A stretch of DNA of 64,000 bases from NCBI RefSeq assembly GCF_932294415.1, contig NC_065544.1, positions 32,273,210 through 32,337,209 on the forward strand. The letters run 5' to 3'. Each line of letters starts with the position of its first letter. The stretch's first letter is position 1. The notes under the pieces were generated by a model. That model made no database searches. It saw only the letters and a program-made list of their open reading frames with translations, and was not told the origin of the DNA. This document shows, piece by piece, positions 22,149 to 33,600 of the stretch. The position numbers were made by a program, and so were the translations under genes. The stretch is from Quercus robur (lineage: Eukaryota > Streptophyta > Magnoliopsida > Fagales > Fagaceae).

Positions 22149-24055
22149 TGTTGAGGGCCATTTGTGGAAGCCCAGACAGACAGAAAAGCCCAATAATGAG
22201 GACTACAAAGAATTGACAAGATAAATAGCAAAAAATCCATTAGGCCCAAGCGGCAGGAATAATGGATCACAGGCCCAACAAATAAATAAAAGGGTCTTGA
22301 AGAGGAAAGCGGGTTCAAAGAAGCCAGGAAAGAAAGAAATAGCGTCCCATGGGTAGAGTATGAGGTAGAAAAGTGAGAAAGGGCCGTCGCAAGCCCAAGG
22401 CAATTCAAACTAAGAGAGTAAGGGGTTTATGGCAGGCCCATGAACCCCAAAGATAAGGATAAGGTTATTGGGTCGGGGAAGCCCAATGAAGTTAGAAAAA
22501 GCCCATGGGAGTGTGGAATTAGCAAACAGGCCAAGGAAGCCCAAAGAAAGCAATTGGGCTATGGATGCCCAAAAGAAAGCCCAAAGGGACATAGGAGCCC
22601 ATGAGTAAAAGCAAAACAGTGCCCATGACAGGCCACTGAGAAAAGGGATAAATGGCTGGCCCAAAAAAAAGCCCAGCAAGATTAAGTTATTACGGTAGGA
22701 ATAACAGTTCAACGTTGCAAGCAATAAAGAAAATCAAAAGTGGGCCAAAGAAATGTAAGGCCCATCATCATACGAAGCCCAACTCCTGAATGGAGCGGGA
22801 AATTAAAGAAAAGCCCACATGAAGGGTCAAAAAACGTAGACGGAGAGTCTCCAGATCACGGCAGACGCATGAGCAGCAGGCAGACTCTTGGACATATCTG
22901 AAAGGAAAAACACGCGCAAGGCCCAGGCACCACCAGCCTGTACCCAGCCAATATAGGACATGGTGGGGCCATGGGCCAGAGGTAAGAGGTAAAGGGGGTA
23001 TGGTTTGGTGGTGGGGAGAAGGAAAAGATCTATTTTGCGGTTCCTGCCCAAGCCCTTTTGAGAGATACGTCCTGTTGGGATGATAGACCACCCAAAAGAG
23101 GCAAGTTTGAGGGGGAACCGTTGGGTGCATGCTTTGAGAGTAGAGAGAGAAAGAATTTATACCGTGGTAGGAAGAAGTGTTATGGTATACAGAGGAACGA
23201 AACAAAACTGCCTCTGTCTGGCAAAGGTGGATGTCGCACAGACCTGGTGGTCGGGAAGTACGTCCAGACCAGACAAAGGCGGTTAAGGGGCAAAACGGTA
23301 AAACATTGGTCACGGTAGGCACTATAAAAGGGCCCTTGCCGTGCCCCGAAAAAGGGGATCGAAAAACAGAGTATTTTTACGGAGTGAAAAGAAAAACAGA
23401 GCAAGAAGAAAAGAAAAAAAAGATAAGAAAGAAAACAGAGAAGAAAAGAAAGGAAACTAAGGAAAAAGGAGAGTTAATTTAATGGGCATGCACCAATAGA
23501 TCGGTTTCCCTCTCTCACCCTTCAAATCTTACTTCCTTCCAAAACGTAAACAAGGACTCTTTCTTTTTGGGCAATAACCATTTAGGTCCGACTCCCTTAA
23601 AGCCATTAATCCCCACGGCAGGATCTTTTTCCTGGGAGATTATTTGCATTGAGAAGAGGCGTTCTCTCCTCTTTGGCTTTGCTGCGGCAGACTAAGCTTA
23701 AAACTTGATTTATACCCATTTGATTAGCTAGTATTATTTTCTTCATTTTTCTCTGTGATTGACATCATTATGACTGTAATCATGCTTTATTAGTAAGGAG
23801 TACATAGCTATTTATTTAAACAGTCATAGTACTCTATTTTGATTATTATTATATCTGCCTGCCGTAACTCGTCTGCAACAGTTCTGTTTGCCGTAAGTTT
23901 ACTCCTGGTAGACAAGGCATAAGTTTGTGCACAAACCAGCCCAAGTTGAGTTACAATTGGACCGGCCCCAACTCCCTTATTCAGAAATATTCGGGCCCAT
24001 CACCGTAAGAGGCAGCTTAAGCCCAATACACCATACACAAAAAAAGGCCCCTACA
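22149..24055 (+). repeat. 5' LTR of gypsy-1 (1907 bp)
   Basis: The LTR has TG...CA ends. A TATA box, TATAAAAG, lies at 23323-23330 and an A/G-rich transcript leader follows. It differs from the 3' LTR by scattered substitutions and one short indel. Confidence 0.93.
23323..23330 (+). promoter_or_regulatory. TATA box in the 5' LTR
   Basis: TATAAAAG followed by GGCCCTTGCC. The same box occurs at 35930-35937 in the 3' LTR. Confidence 0.7.
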
Positions 24056-24061
24056 TTAAAT

Positions 24062-24079
24062 TGGCTACTTCACTGGGGA
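24062..24079 (+). other. Primer-binding site of gypsy-1
   Basis: TGGCTACTTCACTGGGGA begins six bases after the LTR end. The TGG start matches the CCA end of a tRNA. The tRNA species was not assigned. Confidence 0.65.
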
Positions 24080-24199
24080 GTTAGGAAGCAGACAGGGGCA
24101 AAGGAAAAGAAAACAGAGTCCCTCGCAAACAATGCCATCATAGTCCAGGACGACACGGAATATGAGTGCCGTACCCTCATAAGCAGAATCCAGGCCAAC

Positions 24200-25430
24200 A
24201 ACGCCTCACCAAGAGCAACTTAACCAAACAGAAGGTGCCAACAGAACGAGGGCTGATCCTCACCCTCAGACAAGAATCCCCGCAGACAATGCCAACACCT
24301 TTGTCAAAGTATTGCAATCATTGCAGCACTCGTAGCAACAAATGATGGGAGAGATCCATCAACTGAAGGCAGACAAAACAAAAGAGAAAGGCAGCCAGCC
24401 TGACCCGGATCATGTGGCAGACAGAGAAGAGACATTGGCAGGAGGTGTCCCTCGAAATGCAGGACAGCGTTTTATTACCATGGTTGAGGTAGCGGCTCTC
24501 TTGGAGCAAGAGAGAGCCAAAACACCAAAGGAGAGGTTTTACGCACGGAGACCTCCCTATCCTCTAAAAGTACTCAGCAAGCCGTACCCTGAAAGGTATA
24601 AACCAAGGGCCTTTGCCCAGTACGATGGTAGGAAGGGAAGTGCGGTAGAGCACGTGAGTAAATTTATTGACACCCTTGGCCCTTACGCAGCAGACGAAGA
24701 CTTGTGTTTGCGGGAGTTTTCAAAGTCACTGTGCGACTGGGCATACACTTGGTACATTGGCTTAAAACCAGGATCAATCCCAACCTGGGATGACATGGTG
24801 GATGCATTTTGTACTAAATACTTAAAACGCTTGCAACTCTGCAAGCAACCAAGCAAAGGAATGGAGAGGATCTGATGGAATACATCAAATGGTTCAGGGA
24901 CATAGCACTTGATTGCTATGACCACTGTGAAGAAAGGACGTTGGTAGAAATGTGCATGACCAATATGATTCGGGAGTTCAGAGCTGTCATGGAGAATTTG
25001 GAGATTTCCCAGTTCGCATAGCTATTGCAGAAAGCTAGAAAGATGGCTCAGTCCGTGAAACCCAGTTCAGACAAGAGAAACGCACCGCAGGCTATGGCGG
25101 TGTCCACTGGAAACCAGAGAAGGAAAATAGAGGGGAGGGAGTATGATACGCCCCCACCCTTACCATGTCCTCCTAAGGAGCTGGATGTGTTACTTGACAA
25201 ATGGATAGCGGATGGGATCTTTAAACCCAACCAGATTTCTAGAGAGCCTACGGAGGAAGAAAGGAGGGATCCTCGCTTCTGCCGCTTTCATAACTATGTA
25301 CAACATCCCACCGCAGAATGTTGGGCGCTCCGCAGGCTGGTGCACCGCAGGATCAAAGAAGGCACATTAGAGCTGACCCAGCAGGAAGTCCAAAGAAACC
25401 CACTCCCAAACCACAAGGGAAAGGGTGTAG
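24200..25430 (+). pseudogene. gag of gypsy-1 (nucleocapsid/capsid), interrupted
   Basis: Gag would form the virus-like particle that packages the element's RNA. The main frame is 24342-24875, with the retrotransposon gag domain (RPPYPLKVLSKPYPERYKPR, KFIDTLGPYAADEDLCLREF, WDDMVDAFCTKYLK). A frameshift near 24,860 moves to the frame of GEDLMEYIKWFRDIALDCYD, which continues into the 25025-26365 frame after an in-frame TAG at 25019. Another TAG at 24333 replaces a likely CAG codon. The cysteine-histidine segment CRFHNYVQHPTAECWALR follows near 25,280. The true start codon is not resolved. Confidence 0.85.
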
Positions 25431-26365
25431 CAGCAGTAGTGATATGTGCAGACCCGGGAGAAGACGAGGAAGAAAACTTGGCCCTGCCTGCCGCGGCGAT
25501 TACCACTCTTCAGCAGAATGCCAAATTCAAAAATCTATTTGACCAGTTGGGACTTACAGCAAAAGAAAGAAAAATAGCCACGGAGGCTTTGGTAAGCATC
25601 GCCTCCGAGGCAGGGGTGGAATGCCTGTCAGCAGAGATGCCAGAAGACAGGGCCCTCCTGCAGGAATCAGCAGAAATCACGTTTAGCAGTAAGGATATGG
25701 AAGTGGGGCACCCAGACCATAAGAGGCCTCTCTATTTAGCAGCATCTATAAATCAAATCCCCATTAAGAGGGCCTTGGTGGATACTGGTGCTTCTGTAAA
25801 CCTCATTCCGTTGAGTACCTTGCAAGCTGCAGGAATTTCAGAGAAAAAGATCCAAGGATACCCGATGGAAGTAACGGGGTTCGGTGGAAGAGGTGAGTAC
25901 ACCGCAGGCCACATTCAGTTATGGTTGAAAGTAGGCCCTATAGCCTCTTCAGCTCGCTTCCACGTGGTCAGAACGGAAGTATCTTACCATGTGCTTTTGG
26001 GAAGACCCTGGTTACACAAACACCAACTAGTCCCGTCCACCTACCACCAATGTGTGAAGGGAAGATTGAATGGTAGGATGATACGCGTAGCGGCGAACCC
26101 CTCGCCGTTCGAGCAGGCAGAAGCCCACTTGGTGGAAACCATGTTTTATGACCAATGGGCTCCATCTAGAGAAAATTCGGTTGCAAAGCCACGAGGCACC
26201 TTTGTGCCTAGGTGGGAGGATGTTCAAGATGACCTAGAACCTGATTTAAGAGAGCTACTGGCGCGAAAGAAGAAAAGGAAAGAAGCGCCTGCCGCAGAGC
26301 CAGACGAAATACCTCAGTGCATCAGGGTCCGAGGCCTTGATGGTAGGATTGTTTATAAATTATGA
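25022..26365 (+). pseudogene. gypsy-1 gag C-terminus and aspartic protease
   Basis: This is the longest open frame of the element, about 447 codons. It holds the end of gag, then the pepsin-type retroviral protease with active site LVDTGASVNLIPL (DTGAS at about 25781-25795) and the flap-side LLGRPWLHKH near 26,000. It ends in TGA at 26363 in the same frame that RT would use, so the stop either separates protease from RT or is a mutation; the sequence cannot decide. The protease would process the polyprotein. Confidence 0.85.
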
Positions 26366-26371
26366 AGGTGT

Positions 26372-26794
26372 GTGGGGCCCATGGGTGAGATGCAAGTGGG
26401 TCCCACCCAAAAAGGGCAACACAAGAGTTTGGCGTGTTGCGTTGCCGAAGGAAGTTTGGGAAAAGAAGAAGAGAAGGATGAAGCAGTTACGGTAGAAAAG
26501 GACATCCAGGTTACGGCAGAGGAAGAGTTGGAAGAAGTTGACTTAGGGTCTAACCCGCAAGAACCAAGGCCCATCTTAATTAGTGCAAGTCTGACAGGAA
26601 AGGAGAAGTCAGAACTCATACTGTTGTTGAAAGAATTCAAAGACGTTTTTGCTTGGGATTACAATGAAATGTCAGGGCTCGATCCCGGGCTCGTTGCACA
26701 TACATTGAATGTGGACCCGGAGGCCAAGCCGGTGGCCCAGCCTGCCAGGATATTTCACACAGAAATAGAAGGGCAGATAGTTAAAGAAGTCTAG
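26372..26794 (+). pseudogene. Start of gypsy-1 reverse transcriptase region, ending at a duplication junction
   Basis: An acidic linker (EEELEEVDLG) leads into the pre-RT signature LLKEFKDVFAWDYNEMSGLD and QPARIFH, usual at the N-terminal edge of plant gypsy RT. The frame meets TAG at 26792, created exactly at the junction of a 152-bp tandem duplication. Without the duplication the frame would run on into RT. Confidence 0.85.
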
Positions 26795-26944
26795 ACATTT
26801 TTGCTTGGGATTACAATGAAATGTCAGGGCTCGATCCCGGGCTCGTTGCACATACATTGAATGTGGACCCGGAGGCCAAGCCGGTGGCCCAGCCTGCCAG
26901 GATATTTCACACAGAAATAGAAGGGCAGATAGTTAAAGAAGTGC
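26641..26944 (+). repeat. 152-bp tandem duplication inside pol
   Basis: Bases 26641-26792 are repeated at 26793-26944, nearly identical (AGACG against AGACA at the start). 152 is not a multiple of three, so the reading frame shifts. Confidence 0.95.
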
Positions 26945-28446
26945 AAAAGTTGCTAGCTACAGGATTCATCAAGCCTATCTAGCATCCTCGTTGGCTATCC
27001 AACATAGTACCAGTAAAGAAGAAGAATGGTCAGATAAGATGCTGTGTAGATTTCAAAAATTACAACAAAGTTTGTCCAAAGGACGAATTCCCATTGCCGA
27101 ACATGGATTTACTAATAGACTCCACGGCAGGAAGCGCCATGTTCTCATTCATGGACGGTTTCAGCAGGTACAATCAGATCAAGATGGCGCTAAAGGATGT
27201 AGAGAAAACTGCCTTCAGAACACCCATGGGCAATTTCTACTATACTGTGATGCTCTTCGGGTTAAAAAATGCAGGTGCAACTTATCAACGAGCAATGACG
27301 GCCATATTTCACGACATGATGCACCAGGAGCTAGAAGACTATGTGGATGACATAGTGGTTAAGTCAAGGAGGAGAGAAGAACACTTTCGGGTGTTAAAAA
27401 GAGTATTTAAAAGATCCAGAGCTTTTAAGTTAAGAATGAATCCCCTCAAGTGCGCATTCGGAGTATCCTCTGGGAAATTTTTGGGTTTCCTGGTTCACAG
27501 CAGAGGCATAGACGTGGATCCGGCCAAAGCCACGGCCATAGCAACTATGAGACCTCCTGCCACAGTAAAAGAATTGAAGAGCTTCTTAGGAAAAGTCTCA
27601 TATATCCGGAGATTCATCCCCGGGTTGGCATCAATCACCTCCGCCTTCACCAAGTTGCTTAAGAAGGGGCAAAGTTTTGAATGGGGGGAAGCGCAGCAGA
27701 CGGCCTTCAAAAGGCTACAGCAGATAATGATGAACCTCCCCACGGTGCAGGCCCCTATTCATAAAAGACCACTGCTACTCTATTTGGCCACCAACTCATA
27801 CGCCATCAGTGCACTAATTGTTTAGGAAAATGGAGGTGGTATCGAACAGCCAATATACTACATCAGCCGCGCCTTAAAAGATGCAGAAACTCGTTACCCA
27901 ATGGCAGAGAAAGCATGCCTAGCCATTATATACGCTTCACAGAGGTTGCGTCACTATTTCTTGGCCTACGAAGTATGGCTGATGACTAAGTCACATGCCA
28001 TTAAAGCTCTGTTACAACAGCCGATTCTCTCCGGCAGGATATCTCAGTGGTTGCTACAATTATCACAATACGACTTGAGAATGGGGACACCTAGGGCAGT
28101 GAAAAGTCAGGCTATAGCAGATTTATTGGCGCAGTTTCCAGGAGAGGAAGAATTCCCACTAGATGATGAAGTTCCAGGGGAAGTAGCTATGGCAGAGGAA
28201 GTCAGGGAACAGTGGGCAATGAAATTCGATGGGTCTTCTACTACCCATTCCGAAGGGGTAGGAGTAGTTCTGTATCATGAGGAAGACAAGGCAGTGGCGC
28301 TGTCATTTAAGTTGGAATTCCCCTGTTCAAACAACACGGCGGAGTACGAGACCTATTTAACTGGGCTTGTCACGGCGCTCGAAATGGGAGTCAAACATTT
28401 GAAAGTATCGGGAGATTCGAACTTGGTCATTTGCCAGGCCAAATGA
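26945..28446 (+). pseudogene. gypsy-1 reverse transcriptase and gypsy-type RNase H
   Basis: RT copies the element's RNA to DNA. Seen in order: VPVKKKNGQIRCCVDF, DGFSRYNQIKM, FRTPMGNFYYTVMLFGLKNA, the catalytic YVDD (27340-27351), GFLVHSRGID and the RNase H start (ETRYPMAEKACLAIIYASQR). Interruptions are TAG at 26980, TAG at 27823 and TGA at 28444. At about 28,200 a second, archaeal-like RNase H begins (MKFDGSSTTHSEGVGVVLY, NTAEYETYLTGL). The first two stops fit CAG codons changed to TAG. Confidence 0.92.
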
Positions 28447-28760
28447 AGTTTTTCCTTAAAGGAGCCCAACCTAGCCCCGTATAGAGTGATGGCCTAGAGA
28501 ATGGAAGAGAAATTCTCAACCTTTGAGATAGAACATGCTCCGAGAAACGAAAATCGGTTTGCGGACGCATTAGCTGCACTGGGTTCGCAAATAATCTTCA
28601 TAGGGAATAGCACTAATATAGAAGTCAGCAAGAGGGAAGAATCCATCATTGAAGTGTTGAAGGAAAAGTTCCAGGAGGAATAGGGCGAAGGCGATTGGCG
28701 AATCCCCATAAAAGAAACCTTAGTGTAGGGAGACGATGCAGTAGACTGAAGATATTAAAA
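28447..28760 (+). pseudogene. End of the second RNase H domain and linker
   Basis: The open piece 28501-28683 carries EIEHAPRNENRFADALAALG, the C-terminal part of the archaeal-like RNase H with its conserved Asn/Asp. TAG codons at 28495 and 28681 interrupt it. The next 80 bases hold further stops. Confidence 0.8.
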
Positions 28761-30290
28761 GACTATGCCTTGGTAAAAGAAGAGTTGTATCGCAGGATGC
28801 CAGGTGGGGTCTTATCCAGATGCGTGGGCTAGAAAGAAGCCCAGAGAAAATTGAAAGAAATACACGACAAGACTTGCGGGTCTTACGGGGAAGTCAGTCT
28901 TTACCGCAGACTCCAGAGGGCAGGCTTTTATTGGCCAAGTATGGGTAAAGACGCAGATCAAGTCCAAACCCAGTGTGGGACCTGCTAGCTTGCGGCAGAT
29001 GAGGAGGAAAGTTACGTTGTGTTCATCAGCGAGTATTGGAGAAGCCCTTTCATGCAGTACCTAACAGAAGGCGTCCTGCCACAAAGGCACAATGAAAGGT
29101 ACAAGCTTAAGAGGTTGGCAACACGTTACTTCTTGCATAACACGGTCTTTTTCAAAAAAAGATATGATGGAGACCCTTTGAGGTGTTTGGGTCCTGAAGA
29201 GGCTAAAGAAATGATAAAAGAAGTACATTCAGACGAATGTGGTGAACATCAGGGAAAGAAAAAGCTTTACAGATGCCTGCTACAGATGGGCTACTACTGG
29301 CCAACCATGAAGAAAGATGCGGCAGAATTTGTAAAGAAGTGTCACAGTTGTCAGGTACAAGCCAATTTGATTCATACCCATCCACAAGGCTTGCACAGCA
29401 TGGTCACCCCATGGCCCTTCCACACTTGGGGGTTAGATTTGGTAGGGCCAGTCAACCCACCATCGCGTGGATACATATGGATATTGGTAGCTACAGAATA
29501 TTTTACTAAGTGGGCGGAAGCAGTACCACTCCGCAAGGCCACAGGGGGAGCAGTGACAAACTTCATCAAAGAAAATATAATTGTAAGGTTTGGGGTGCCC
29601 CACAGGATCATTAGTGACAATGGCACACCATTTGTCAACAGTGATGTTAGGAGAATGCTAGAGTTCTACCAAGTCAAGCACCACAGGTCATCACCCTATT
29701 ACCCTTAAGGGAATGGGCAGGCAGAGGCAACAAACTAAATTCTCATAAAGATCATTAGCAAAATGAGCCAAGAGTATATGGCAGGATGGGCAATGCACCT
29801 GCCAGATGCTCTTTGGGCTTACAGAAAATCACCAAAGTCAGCCACAGGCTTTTTACCCTTTTCCTTAGTCTACGGAACTGAAGTAGTGAGTCTGGCAGAA
29901 ATAATGACACCGTTCCTAAGGGTTATGCAGATGCGAGAAAAAGAAAAAGAGGGAGAAGTCTTTGCGGCATAAATGTTTGAGGACCTGGAAGAACATGATG
30001 AAAAGAGGGAAGAAGCCCAGGAACGCAGCCGGAGATACAGGCATAAGATGACTGAAGCCTACGGCAGGATGACCAAGGAAAGAGTGTTTGCGGAAGGACA
30101 ACTAGTGTTAAAAGTGGCAGACTACGTCAGGCGAGATCTGGCAGGACCATCCAAGTTTGCACCAAAATGGGAGAGACCACTTGTGATAAGGGAAGCGCAT
30201 CAAAGTGGGTATTATCGTCTAACTCAAATGGATGGCAGGGACTTGATGGATCCCATCAATGGAAAATGGCTGAAGCGTTATTTTGCTTAG
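28745..30290 (+). pseudogene. gypsy-1 integrase with a preceding extra zinc-binding-like module
   Basis: Integrase inserts the DNA copy into the genome. The H2C2 module is seen at about 29,220-29,360 (VHSDECGEHQG ... KCHSCQ). The D,D,E core is present: Asp in WGLDLVGP (near 29,436), Asp in IISDNGTPF (near 29,616) and Glu in GQAEATN (near 29,723). The C-terminal domain (FAPKWERPLVIREAHQSGYY, DPINGKWLKRYF) ends at 30290. A second, degenerate H2C2-like block (YRRLQRAGFYWPSMGKDADQ) lies upstream at about 28,750-28,990. Stops occur at 29706, 29736 and 29970. No chromodomain was seen. Confidence 0.92.
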
Positions 30291-30603
30291 AGAAGAAAGT
30301 TATGTGGTTGTCCCTTTCCTTAGTTTTTTGTTTATGTTTCCTTTACTTTTTCTTTTTATTCCTCCAAGTGACTATGTCACAGAAGAAATTTTAACGTGCT
30401 TTCATGAGTATGCAATGAAAAAGTACGAAGTATTAGCATCATATCATTATAATAGTAAAGAAAAAGTAGCAAAGTGTAGCATTATTACAAACCCAAACTG
30501 TGGCAAACACAAGCCAAGTAACTACGGCAGGAAACATATAAGTGTTCTGTGTGACATAACAAAAACAGAGAAACAAAGAAAAGGAAAGGAAACAGTGCCA
30601 TCA
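30291..30603. other. Space between integrase and the antisense gene
   Basis: This 313-bp AT-rich stretch separates two convergent genes: pol on the plus strand and the PMD gene on the minus strand. No conserved signal was recognised. Confidence 0.6.
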
Positions 30604-33600
30604 TCAATGAAGTTCGGAAATGAGACTCTGATCTCCAAAATGACTAGGCCCATTAACACCGGAAAGAAGATGCTCACGGCGACCCTCCAAATCTGCCACC
30701 TCTTTCTTCAAAAGCTCAATCCGGGCGTCTATGGCCTCAACGGCTGGCTGGACTCTCCTCATGAAAAAGGCTCGGGCAATCTCACATAGATGATGAAGAA
30801 CAAACTCCACGGCGAAACCCACACTGATGAGCTCTTGAATCACGGCCCTCCACTGCAGGATCCTCCCGGCAGAAACAGAGTCAATGAAGTTATGCTCGAT
30901 GTCATTCAGCACACACCCCAGCATTTTCAAGAAATGCTCCCTAGAGGAACGACCAAGGCGAAACTCCTGCATAAAATTGCTGTGACGGCTGTAGATCATC
31001 ACTAAGTGTGAGACGCAGTCCTCAAGGACTCGGAAGCCATAAAAGTCTACATAAGGAGGACCGGAAGCCTAGAAGTCTGCCGGACCAAGGTCATTAACCT
31101 CCGGCTGGTCAAAGCGGACAAGGAAGGACGCAGCATCATCCGGGATGGCGGCAGAACTACTACCCTCCTCAAATTGAGAAGGGATAGTAGGGAGTGGACC
31201 TATAAAAAAAAAGGGGGGGAGACGCAAGGCAAAAAAAAAAAAAAAAATGGCACAAGAAGAGAAGACTTGCAGAAAAAGAAGATGAAATAAGAAGTGAAGG
31301 AAAATTGCCAAAGTTACCAGGAATGGGGGCTACGGGTGTAGCAGAAACAAATATTGTAGGCACATCAGAAGCAGGGGTAGTAGGTATGGATGAAACAGGT
31401 ACTGAAGGTGCGGCAGGAATAGGTGCTACATGTGTGGCAGGAGTAGTCATTCCCACGCCTGCTGCAATTTCTGGCCCCTCAAATACAAAAGAAAAAGAAA
31501 AAAAAGAGATAAGGGGAAGAGAGATACATACCCATGAAGTCAGGCTCGGGCAAAGCACTCCCTTCTTCATCAGAGTCAGAAATTCTCTTTTTTAGCACGT
31601 GTGCATAATCAGGATCCTAAAAAATGTCATTAGACCCCTCTGAGGATAAGTTCGAATAAGGGCCACGGGTAGCGGAGCCGGGAATGGAGGAAGGAGTAAC
31701 AACAAGTGAGGCACCACCTTTTGCAGCCTGGGAGATAGCTGCAAAAGGGTCACTAGTTGAAATCACAAGCAGCAGAACGGGAGAAGTGGTCTTGCTTTGA
31801 ACAGCGGCAGGAGGAATGGCTCCCTCTGAAGGAGTAGGTCTCTCGGCAGGTAAAGGCGCAGTCTCACCAACCCCTTCGACATGAGTACCCTCTCTAGGTA
31901 CCGGCTTGGCGGAAGGGGTGGGAGTTTTGGCAGGAGCCTTGTGTGCAGCAGTAGAAGGAGCAGGCGTTGCTAATACTACCTCGGCCCCATCAAAAAAGCC
32001 TTCCATAGGCACACCCATGGAGGCGGAAATCTCCTTGGCAGTGGGGCGACATATGGATAGAGGCTTAAGCTCCTCCTAACAAAAAATTTTTGTTAAGTAA
32101 AAGAACAAAAGACCCGTGGCAGAGGTGTGCGAAAAAGAAATAGGAGAGAAGTGGAGAAAAGGGACTCACCTCAGATTCAGGCTCATCAAGCAAAATGGGG
32201 TGGGTAACGGATGAATCTTCCTTATACTTGGACTAAAAGAAAAGAAGCAGAGGAAATTAGCGAGTTAGCCGCAAGAAAGTTAAGAAGTTTTGTCAAAGAA
32301 GAAAAAGGGGAGAAGTAACTTACCCTCCGTTTAGCGGCAGATACGGGGTAAGGAGTAGTTTTTCTTTTGCTACCACGAGTTCTGCTAGCCAAAGGAGCAC
32401 CTACAGGAGGTAGTGGTGTGGCAGGCTTGGTTTTGCCGGCAGACTTGGGTTTGGCAGGCGCTTTCTTGCTCAGTACAGAGATGTTGATTACCTTAACTTT
32501 TTTTTCCCAACCAGAGGGATAGTCACCAGCGTGCCAAAACCATCCTTTCTTCTCCGCGTCCCATTCAAAGATGGCTGACTGGCTTTGTTTTTTGGCATAC
32601 GCCAAAACAGACTTAGAAGGAAGCAGTAGGTGAGGGTTAACTGAGACAACCATACCTAGCCCTTCAGGAGGAATAAGGGAGAAGCCGCGACTCCCCGCTA
32701 ACTCAGCCACAAATGAATCCATTACTGCGTGCCAGTAACCGTGCATGGGAAAAGTATAGACACCCTCTCTTAGTGAACCGGGAACTGTAATGGCGTTGAA
32801 ACGCCTCTTCCAAAACTCAAAGGCAGTGTGTTGCAGGAAAGGACGGACTGATGTAGGAGATTCCATGAGTAAAGAAATGTCATCGGGGATGTCTTGATCC
32901 AACCCAAACTGCCTTCTCACCCGGTTGGCAGGATAGTAAACAAACCTAATGCCTTTATCAGCTAGGTAAGGCAGCCATCCGACATTGGTGGCAGCAAGAT
33001 AGGTAATCCCAGTTTCATCAAAGCTAACCAATGGGGTAGTGGTCCCAATGGTGTCAACAAACGAACCCATGGCAGAATCCGCACAAGTATAATCTGTACC
33101 CAAATTTCTATAGGCTCTCTAAGAGAAACCCACGCCCTCATCAAAAGATTCAACCACAGAATAGCCAATCGGCTTCAAACCAGACCAACGAAAAGCAAAC
33201 GGGAAATCAGATTCAAACCTGCCACAAAAATCGGTAATCACTCTCGGACAATTCTGGTACTTCTCTCTAGCAAACCGGGCGGGTCTACACTTTGTCAAGT
33301 ACTGAGCACAACGCTCAAACAATAGCTGTTAAAGAATGGTACAGTGAACGGAAGAGGTAACAATGTGGCAGGACCCAGCCTGACTCTCATCACCACGGAG
33401 GATATCTAATTGAACATACAAGTGCCCCAGGAACATAGGGGCCAGCGGCAGGCTCACCCCAGCAGATATTTTGATAGCCAAACGAAAGTACAAAGGTTTT
33501 ATGGCGTAGTGGGGGTGGGACCCAAAAACAAACTTGCAAAGCCAAAATGCAATAAAAGCCGAATGGTGAGCAGCAATAGAAAACTTAGAGGAAGAACTCA

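Noticed and set aside
22145..24000. Several minus-strand ORFs in the gypsy-1 LTR, mirrored near 34,743-36,011
   Set aside because: They are open by chance in non-coding LTR DNA. They recur only because the LTR is duplicated.
25048..30101. Minus-strand frames opposite gag-pol of gypsy-1
   Set aside because: They are shadows of sense frames that carry all the recognised motifs.
31069..31595. Sense-strand Gly/Ala/Thr-rich ORF at 31305-31595
   Set aside because: It is the complement of a low-complexity exon (Ala/Pro/Thr-rich) of the antisense PMD gene, and the minus-strand reading fits the flanking splice sites.
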